A DNA stretch of 64,000 nucleotides from NCBI GenBank assembly GCA_963817905.1, contig CAWFPS010000003.1:1054001-1118000 (forward strand), given 5' to 3'. The notes beneath the pieces were generated by a model. It had not been told where the DNA came from. It saw only the letters and a program-made list of their open reading frames with translations, and searched no databases. Both the position numbers and the translations under genes were made by a program. Shown here piece after piece: positions 58,980 through 64,000 of this stretch (positions within the stretch are counted from its first letter, which is position 1; each line of letters opens with the position of its first letter). The DNA is from VRUE01 sp963817905 (GTDB lineage: Bacteria; Actinomycetota; Thermoleophilia; Solirubrobacterales; 70-9).

Positions 58980-59052
58980 TGGGCGGTACTGGGCTCGAAC
59001 CAGTGACCCCCTGCTTGTAAGGCAGGTGCTCTCCCAACTGAGCTAACCGCCC
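58980..59052 (-). tRNA. tRNA-Val (UAC), right edge of island
   Basis: The minus strand folds with acceptor GGGCGGU/ACCGCCC, anticodon stem CCUGC/GCAGG, loop CUUACAA (anticodon UAC), T-stem ACUGG/CCAGU and discriminator A. All stems are perfect, so this is the copy most likely to be functional. It is the closest intact relative of the broken fragment at 23146. The chromosomal genes resume to its right. Confidence 0.95.
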
Positions 59053-59092
59053 AGGTGCATCGTCTTGATTATGGAACACATCGGGCGGGAGA

Positions 59093-59458
59093 GTGGCGCG
59101 GTTGCGGGAATGGGAAGATGCGGCCGTGAGACTTGAGGTCCTCTGGCGCGTCGCGCTCGTGCAGCTTGTCGCTGTGGCATTGCTCTCCGTCCTGCTCGCG
59201 ATCGTCTTCTCGCACGGGTTCTTCGAAAGCTGGGGGTGGCTCGCCGGACCGGCCGCCTGGCTCGCCTGCGCCTGGGCGACGGCCCGGGTCGTCGGGCTGG
59301 ACCCAGCGCCGACCCTGGCGCGGGCCGCCGTGGCGGGGATCGTCAGCTTCCTCTTCGTCCTGATCGGCCTGCACTGGCTCGGGGCCCTGGTCGCGGTCGG
59401 CCTCTTCGCCTATCTCTGCGCAACCGAGGCGGGACCGGGGAGCCTGCGGACCCGGTGA
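59093..59458 (+). CDS. small membrane protein
   Basis: The 121-residue product has four hydrophobic segments ('ALVQLVAVALLSVLLAIVF', 'GWLAGPAAWLACAWATARV', 'AVAGIVSFLFVLIGLHWLG' and 'LVAVGLFAYLCATEA'). It starts at GTG 59093 (or GTG 59126) and overlaps the next gene by GTGA. The family is not recognised, but similar proteins precede SDR genes in related genomes. Confidence 0.6.
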   Translation: MARLREWEDAAVRLEVLWRVALVQLVAVALLSVLLAIVFSHGFFESWGWLAGPAAWLACAWATARVVGLDPAPTLARAAVAGIVSFLFVLIGLHWLGALVAVGLFAYLCATEAGPGSLRTR

Positions 59459-60375
59459 GCTGGGGCGTCGCCGACATCCCCGACCTGAGCGGCCGCACCG
59501 CGGTCGTGACCGGGGCCAACGGCGGCCTCGGCCTGGCGACGGCGCGGGCGCTGGCCGGGGCGGGGTCGCATGTGGTGATCGCCGCCCGCAACCAGGAGCG
59601 GGCCGCCGAGGCCCGTGAGCGGATCCTCGCCGCGCAGCCGAGCGCCAGCTTGACCAACGTCAAGCTCGACCTCGGCTCGCTTGACTCTGTCAAGGCGGCC
59701 GCCGGGGAGATCCTCGCCGCGCAGGACTCGGTCGACCTGCTGGTCAACAACGCGGGCGTGATGGGCATCCCCGAGCAGCGCACCGCCGATGGCTTCGAGA
59801 TGCAGTTCGGCGTCGACCACCTCGGCCACTTCGCTCTCACCGCGCGACTGATGCCGGCGCTGCTGCGCGCCCCGGCGGCCCGGGTCGTCACCGTGACCAG
59901 CAGCGCGCATCACCTCGGCCGGGCGGTCGATCCCGCCAACCCGCACCTCGAGGGCCGCTACGGCGCCTGGCGCGCCTACAACCAGGCCAAGCTCGCCAAC
60001 TTCCACTTCGGCCTCGGGCTGGACCGGCTGCTGCGCGAGGCGGGACGGCCGGCCACCAGCCTGATCGCCCACCCCGGACTCTCCAACACCGAGCTGCAGG
60101 CGGTCAGCGTCGCAGAGACCGGCGGCGGGCTCTCGCAGCGCTTCTTCCTGATGCTCGCCCGCGGCATCGGCATGTCACCGGCCGAGGGAGCGCTCTCGCA
60201 GCTACGGGCAGCGACCGACCCCGGCGCGAAGGGCGGCGAGTTCTACGGCCCACTCTTCGTCGGGAATGGCCCGCCTGTGCGCAAGCCGGTCCTGCGCCGG
60301 CTCGGCATGAACCGCGCAATCGACCGCCTCTGGGAGGTCTCCGAGCGCGAAACCGAGTTGGAGATCGAGACATGA
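59455..60375 (+). CDS. short-chain dehydrogenase/reductase
   Basis: The start is the GTG overlapping the previous stop. The 306-residue enzyme has the cofactor motif 'VVTGANGGLGLATARALAGA', 'RNQERAAEARERI', 'DLLVNNAGVMG', a catalytic Ser in 'VVTVTSSAHHLGRAV' and Y-x-x-x-K in 'WRAYNQAKLANFHFGL'. It resembles the retinol-dehydrogenase-like or WW-oxidoreductase-type SDRs; substrate unknown. It overlaps the next SDR gene by ATGA, so the three genes from 59093 form an operon. Confidence 0.87.
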   Translation: MSWGVADIPDLSGRTAVVTGANGGLGLATARALAGAGSHVVIAARNQERAAEARERILAAQPSASLTNVKLDLGSLDSVKAAAGEILAAQDSVDLLVNNAGVMGIPEQRTADGFEMQFGVDHLGHFALTARLMPALLRAPAARVVTVTSSAHHLGRAVDPANPHLEGRYGAWRAYNQAKLANFHFGLGLDRLLREAGRPATSLIAHPGLSNTELQAVSVAETGGGLSQRFFLMLARGIGMSPAEGALSQLRAATDPGAKGGEFYGPLFVGNGPPVRKPVLRRLGMNRAIDRLWEVSERETELEIET

Positions 60376-61127
60376 ACCTCGGCCTGGAGAATCGCGTCGC
60401 GCTGGTGATGGGCGCCAGCCGCGGCATCGGCCGGGCGATCGCGGCGGCCCTGGCCGGCGAGGGAGCAAGGGTGGCAATCGCCAGCCGCTCGGCTGAGAAT
60501 CTGGCAGAGGCGGCAGCCGAGATCGGGCCCAACGCGACGCCGCTGGAGGCCGACACAGCCGACCTCGACCGCCTCGCCGCCCTCCCCGCCGAGGTCGAGG
60601 AGAAGCTGGGGCCGGTCGAGATCCTCGTCCTCAACACGGGCGGCCCGCCCTTCGGCGGCGCCCTCGACCACGAGCCCGAAGACTGGGAGACGGCCTACCG
60701 CTCGCTGGTCCTCGCCCCGCGCGTGCTGGCCGGAGCCGTCGTCCCCGGCATGCGCGAGCGCGGCTGGGGGCGAATCGTCAACGTCGGCTCGACCTCCACC
60801 CGCGAGCCGATCGCCGGCCTCAACCTCTCCAACTCCCACCGCATGGCCGCCATCGGCTTCCTCAAGACGCTCTCGCACGAGGTCGCCGCCGACGGGATCA
60901 CCGTCAACACCGTCGCCACAGGCCGTTTCGCCACCGAACGCCTGGCCGACGCCGGAGGCTCCCTTGACGGCGCCGAAGAGGCCGCAAAGCAAGAAGTCCC
61001 CGCCGCCCGCCTCGGCCGCCCCGAGGAGTACGGAGACCTCGTCGCCTTCCTAGCTTCCGAGCGAGCCGGCTACCTGACCGGAACTGTCATACCCATGGAC
61101 GGAGGCCTCCTGCACTCGGCTTTCTGA
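60372..61127 (+). CDS. atypical SDR family protein lacking the Y-x-x-x-K pair
   Basis: The 251-residue protein has the Rossmann start 'VALVMGASRGIGRAIAAALA' and C-terminal 'YLTGTVIPMDGGLLHSAF' of 3-oxoacyl-ACP-reductase-like SDRs. The catalytic region reads 'NVGSTSTREPIAGLNLSNSH' and then 'RMAAIGFLKTL'. The usual Tyr and Lys are absent (Asn and Arg occupy similar places) while the Ser remains. A subfamily of SDRs shares this pattern; activity is unclear. It is the last gene before the convergent lysS. Confidence 0.82.
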   Translation: MNLGLENRVALVMGASRGIGRAIAAALAGEGARVAIASRSAENLAEAAAEIGPNATPLEADTADLDRLAALPAEVEEKLGPVEILVLNTGGPPFGGALDHEPEDWETAYRSLVLAPRVLAGAVVPGMRERGWGRIVNVGSTSTREPIAGLNLSNSHRMAAIGFLKTLSHEVAADGITVNTVATGRFATERLADAGGSLDGAEEAAKQEVPAARLGRPEEYGDLVAFLASERAGYLTGTVIPMDGGLLHSAF

Positions 61128-61128
61128 A

Positions 61129-61243
61129 GGCCGATCCCGGCAGGGGTGGAGCGTCTTGTACTTTTTCGCCGGTTCGCACCGGGGCGCCAAGCCCTAATCC
61201 ATTCCACCGAAAAAGTTAAGCGGAACCCCTGTCGGGATCGGCC
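61129..61243. terminator. long inverted repeat between SDR and lysS
   Basis: The arms ggccgatcccggcaggggt (61129-61147) and its reverse complement with one change (61225-61243) flank 77 bases. The right arm lies inside the last codons of lysS. With convergent genes on either side it probably acts as a bidirectional terminator. Confidence 0.55.
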
Positions 61244-62742
61244 ACCTGACGCATCGAGGGGAAGAGAATCACGTCCCTGAGGTTCTCGGCGCCGGCGAGG
61301 ATCATCGTCAGGCGATCGATCCCGATGCCCGAGCCGCCCGCCGGCAACGACCCGTATTCGAGCGCCCGCACGAACTCGTCGTCGCTCGGGTAGGGCGCCT
61401 CCTCGCTCTCGGGGTGGCGGCGCTGGCGCTGGCGCACGAAATTCTCGCGCTGCATGTCGGCGTCGTTTGTGTCCGTGCCGCCGCCGATGATCTCCATCCC
61501 GTCGACGACCCCGTCGAACGCCTCGCCCAGTAACTCCGGGTGCTCGGGAACCGGCTTCACGGTCGGCCAGAGTTCGCGCGGCAGGTCGACGAGGAAGGTG
61601 GGCTGGATCAGCTTCGGCTCGATCAGCTTGCCCTGGATCTCATCGACAATCCAGGCCCAGTCGGCCTCCGGGTCGACATCGCCGTCGAGCAGCCCGACCA
61701 GCTCGTCGCGGCCAGCGGCGAGGATGTCGACGCCGGTCTCCTCGCGGATCGCGTCGCGCAGGGTGATTCGCTTCCACGGTGCCTTGAAGTCGATCTCCTC
61801 GCCGCCGCGCTCGACCACCGTCGTCCCCAGCACCTGCTCGACCACGGCCGAGAGCATCTGCTCGGCGAACGACATCACCCCCTCGTATCCGGCGCAGCTT
61901 AGGAACCACTCGAGCATCGTGAACTCGGGATTGTGTTTGGGCGAGAGGCCCTCGTTGCGGAAGAACCTGCTCAGCTCGTAGACGTTCTCGAAACCGCCGA
62001 CGATCGCCCGCTTCAGGTAGAGCTCGGTCGCGGTGCGCAGGAACAGTTCGCGGTTGAGCGCGTGGTGGTGAGTGGAGAACGGGCGAGCCGCGGCACCCCC
62101 GGCGAGGGTCTGCAGGATCGGTGTTTCGACCTCGACGAAGTCGCGCTCGTTCAGGTAGCTGCGGATCGCGGCGACCAGCTTCGCCCGCATCGCGAAGTTC
62201 TCGCGCGATTCCGCGTTGGCCATCAGGTCGAGCTCGCGCTGGCGGTAACGAACCTCGGGGTCGGAGATGCCGTGGAAGAGGTCGGGCGGGTCGCGCAGCG
62301 CCTTGCCCAGCATCGTGCACTCGCGCACCGCCAGCGCCAACTGGCCGCGCTTGGTCACGTAGAGGTCGCCCTCCACACCGACCGAATCGCCGATGTCGAG
62401 CGCATCGACGCGGCCGAAGGCCTCCTCGCCGATCGCGTCGACGCGGGCGTAGGCCTGCACCTGCCCGGTCAGGTCGCGGATGTCGAGGAAGATCGTCTTG
62501 CCGTGGCCGCGGCGCCCGACCACGCGGCCGGCGATCCGGTAGCTGTGCCCGGCCTGCTCTCCCTCCTCGAGCTGCTCGGGATCGTGCGAATCGTGGATCG
62601 CCGAGATCTTGTTGCGGTCCGGGAAGCCCTCCCGGGGGTAGGGCTCGATCCCTTCCGCCCGCAGCCGCTCCAGCTTCTCCCGGCGAACGCTCTCGGTGGA
62701 GCCCTCCGAAGGCTCGGCCTTCGCGGGAGCCCCGTCGCTCAT
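61216..62742 (-). CDS. lysS: class II lysyl-tRNA synthetase
   Basis: The start at ATG 62742 overlaps the prmC stop. The 508-residue enzyme has an OB-fold anticodon-binding domain (about 60-170: 'YRIAGRVVGRRGHGKTIFLD') and the class II core: motif 1 around 'VEVETPILQTLAGGAAARPF', motif 2 'FRNEGLSPKHNPEFTMLEWF' and motif 3 'GGSGIGIDRLTMILAGAENL' with 'RDVILFPSMR'. It charges tRNA-Lys with lysine. 'GMEIIGGGTDTNDADMQREN' replaces the common 'E-x-x-N-G-x-x-E-L-N-D' region, a variant seen in Actinobacteria. Confidence 0.93.
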   Translation of the reverse strand: MSDGAPAKAEPSEGSTESVRREKLERLRAEGIEPYPREGFPDRNKISAIHDSHDPEQLEEGEQAGHSYRIAGRVVGRRGHGKTIFLDIRDLTGQVQAYARVDAIGEEAFGRVDALDIGDSVGVEGDLYVTKRGQLALAVRECTMLGKALRDPPDLFHGISDPEVRYRQRELDLMANAESRENFAMRAKLVAAIRSYLNERDFVEVETPILQTLAGGAAARPFSTHHHALNRELFLRTATELYLKRAIVGGFENVYELSRFFRNEGLSPKHNPEFTMLEWFLSCAGYEGVMSFAEQMLSAVVEQVLGTTVVERGGEEIDFKAPWKRITLRDAIREETGVDILAAGRDELVGLLDGDVDPEADWAWIVDEIQGKLIEPKLIQPTFLVDLPRELWPTVKPVPEHPELLGEAFDGVVDGMEIIGGGTDTNDADMQRENFVRQRQRRHPESEEAPYPSDDEFVRALEYGSLPAGGSGIGIDRLTMILAGAENLRDVILFPSMRQVADPDRGSA

Positions 62743-63590
62743 GGTGCGAGGCCGACCGTGACCCGCTCGTCGCCCCGGTAGTCGGTGCGCGTCTCGGACT
62801 CGCGCAGAAGCTCGCGCATCGCCGGGCCGTGGTGGGTGTCGTGCTCTAGCGCCATCCGCCATCCGCTTGGCGTTTCCTCGATCAGGCCGCGGATGATGTC
62901 GAGCCCGTCCTCGCCGCTGTCGCCCGCAGCGGCGTCACCCTGCACGGCGATCGTCGGCTCGCGCCGGATCTCCGGCGAGCGCTCGTCGATTGAGGTGTTG
63001 GTGATGTAGGGCAGGTTGGCGATCAACAGGTCGACGTCGTCGACGTGGTCCGGGATGCCCGCGGTCACCGTCACCTCGAGCGGGATGCCGAGCCGGACGG
63101 AGTTCTCACGCGCTTTCTCCGCCGCCTCGGGGGAGAGGTCCGAGGCGGTGACGCGAAGGTCGGGACGCTCGCTGAGCAGGGCCAGGGCGATCGCGCCGGA
63201 CCCCGTGCCGACCTCGTGCACGCGCGCGCCCTCGGGCAGCTCGACCGCGACCGCGACCAGCAGCTCGGTCTCGCGCCGCGGGATCAGCACCCGCTCGTCG
63301 ACGGCGACCTCGATCCCGCGGAAGCGGGTGGCGCCGAGGATGTAGTCGAGCGGCTCGCGCTCGCTGCGCCGCGCGACCAGGCCTTCCAGTTCCTCTAAGG
63401 ACTCGGCACCTACTTCGGTGGACCCGTCGCGCAGGAGCTCCTCGACCGGCATCGACAGCACTTTGGCGAGCAGTGCCCTGGCGTCGTCTTCGGGGGCCTC
63501 ACAGCCGGAGGCGGCAATCGACGCGGTGGCCTGCTTGACGATCTCGGCGACGCTCGCCAGCGGCGGCGCGCCCTGCTTCTGGGCCTCCAC
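62739..63590 (-). CDS. prmC: peptide chain release factor N5-glutamine methyltransferase
   Basis: The start at GTG 63590 is one base after the lgt stop. The 283-residue enzyme methylates the GGQ glutamine of release factors. It has the helical N-terminal domain, 'YILGATRFRGIEVAVDERVL', 'IPRRETELLV', SAM motif 'VHEVGTGSGAIALAL' and the catalytic tetrapeptide NLPY ('LLIANLPYITN'), where NPPY is canonical. It lies between lgt and lysS on one strand, overlapping lysS by 4 bp. Confidence 0.88.
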   Translation of the reverse strand: MEAQKQGAPPLASVAEIVKQATASIAASGCEAPEDDARALLAKVLSMPVEELLRDGSTEVGAESLEELEGLVARRSEREPLDYILGATRFRGIEVAVDERVLIPRRETELLVAVAVELPEGARVHEVGTGSGAIALALLSERPDLRVTASDLSPEAAEKARENSVRLGIPLEVTVTAGIPDHVDDVDLLIANLPYITNTSIDERSPEIRREPTIAVQGDAAAGDSGEDGLDIIRGLIEETPSGWRMALEHDTHHGPAMRELLRESETRTDYRGDERVTVGLAP

Positions 63591-63591
63591 G

Positions 63592-64000
63592 CTACGCGCC
63601 CGCGGCGGGCTGGATCGTTTTGGTGGAGGCCATCGCCGCAAGGGTACCGTGTCGGCGTCGGGCCGCGACGATCCAAACCGCGCCGATCGCGATCGTCCCC
63701 AGGCTCTCGAACTGCGCCGAGGTGAGTCCCAGAGCGACCTCGCTGTTGCGGCGCAGAAACTCGACCAGAAAGCGCTCTGCCCCCGCGTAGATCAGATAGA
63801 TCGCGAAGAGGACCCCGGCGCGGAACCGATCGCGCAGTTGCCAGAGGATCCAGGCGCCGAGGCCCATTGCCAGGGTCTCGTAGACCGGCGTCGGGTGGAC
63901 GGTGCGATCGGTCGGCACGGTCCCGTCCGGGTAGGACATCGCCCAGGGCCCGTCCCACGGCTTGCCGTAATCGCCGTCGCCGGAGAGCTGGCAGCCGCAG
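63592..64000 (-). CDS. lgt: prolipoprotein diacylglyceryl transferase, 5' end outside window
   Basis: The visible C-terminal 135 residues begin with 'CGCQLSGDGDYGKPWDGPWA', the conserved G-R-x-x-C/G-N-F-x-x-G-E/D-x-x-G region of Lgt. They continue with 'VHPTPVYETLAMGLGAWILW' and 'FRAGVLFAIYLIYAGAERFL' membrane helices and 'VEFLRRNSEVALGLTSAQ' with the conserved E-F-x-R. Lgt attaches diacylglycerol to lipobox cysteines at the inner membrane. The gene continues beyond position 64000. It is the first of the lgt-prmC-lysS group here. Confidence 0.9.
   Translation of the reverse strand, partial: CGCQLSGDGDYGKPWDGPWAMSYPDGTVPTDRTVHPTPVYETLAMGLGAWILWQLRDRFRAGVLFAIYLIYAGAERFLVEFLRRNSEVALGLTSAQFESLGTIAIGAVWIVAARRRHGTLAAMASTKTIQPAAGA

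Larger units (their letters stand above)
23146..59052. mobile_element. composite island anchored in tRNA-Val(UAC), about 36 kb
   Basis: A truncated tRNA-Val 3' half (23146-23189) on the left and an intact tRNA-Val (58980-59052) on the right enclose a block whose gene content is almost wholly mobile or defence-related. Two further complete tRNA-Val genes at 31302 and 46342, in the same orientation, split it into three segments. One integrase (35727) and transfer-type genes sit in the middle segment. The simplest reading is successive insertions of elements into the same tRNA target, each restoring the tRNA. The rightmost segment contains decayed conjugation genes. Confidence 0.72.

Noticed and set aside
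23146..59052. Repeated tRNA-like units considered as a CRISPR or tRNA array
   Set aside because: Units are 8-15 kb apart and fold as complete tRNAs; no short regular spacers exist. No CRISPR array was seen anywhere in the window.

Overview
The window is high-GC DNA with actinobacterial gene families. It is most likely from the Thermoleophilia, around Solirubrobacterales. The evidence is a secreted YD-repeat protein carrying 'VNPNG...Y.FEYGTT' repeats, other secreted proteins of the same style, abundant GTG starts with GTGA/ATGA overlaps, and DUF2236 and COG2907/DUF1365 genes. The assignment rests on family resemblance only.

Layout. (1) 1-723 holds the end of a DUF433 gene. (2) 724-9404 is an integrative island in tRNA-Asp(GUC). 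It is bounded by a 44-bp copy of the tRNA 3' half (724-767) and the intact tRNA (9331-9404), and carries a tyrosine integrase, an IS1380-type and an IS3-type element, two genes with HEPN RNase motifs, a probable third, degenerate HEPN relative, and intergenic repeats. The last of these HEPN genes, an ApeA-like one, has been cut by the IS3-type element. (3) 9441-23064 is ordinary chromosome: secreted metalloprotease and cell-wall proteins, a polysaccharide deacetylase, a coupled lipid-modification operon (FAD oxidoreductase, DUF1365, cyclopropane-synthase-like methyltransferase, metallo-hydrolase), an FHA regulator, an FtsH-like protease, a DUF2236 oxygenase and secreted proteins of unknown role. 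(4) 23146-59052 is a composite island between a truncated tRNA-Val(UAC) 3' end and an intact tRNA-Val, with two more complete tRNA-Val genes inside (31302, 46342), all in one orientation. (5) 59093-64000 is chromosome again: two short-chain dehydrogenases and the lgt-prmC-lysS cluster.

The composite island has three parts. Segment A (23.1-31.3 kb) is a defence cassette: an AbiE type IV toxin-antitoxin pair, a bacterial ubiquitin-like operon (HTH regulator, UBL, E2, JAB-E1 fusion, DUF6527, then a DprA/SLOG-like gene) and a PIN-domain (DUF4935) protein. Segment B (31.4-46.3 kb) holds a RES-Xre pair, a protein kinase with a C-terminal HTH, and mobility genes: integrase, excisionase-like protein, replication-relaxation protein, a TraG/VirD4-like ATPase, SSB-like protein, tandem Xre regulators and a large helicase-nuclease. 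Segment C (46.4-59 kb) is decayed. It has a frameshifted N6-methyltransferase and a relaxase C-terminus broken by stops, plus a 2407-residue secreted RHS/YD-repeat protein followed by a tiny two-helix membrane protein that could be its immunity partner, and winged-helix regulators.

The most striking features are the ubiquitin-like operon with its DprA-like neighbour, the stacked tRNA-Val architecture, and the run of HEPN-type genes interrupted by an IS.
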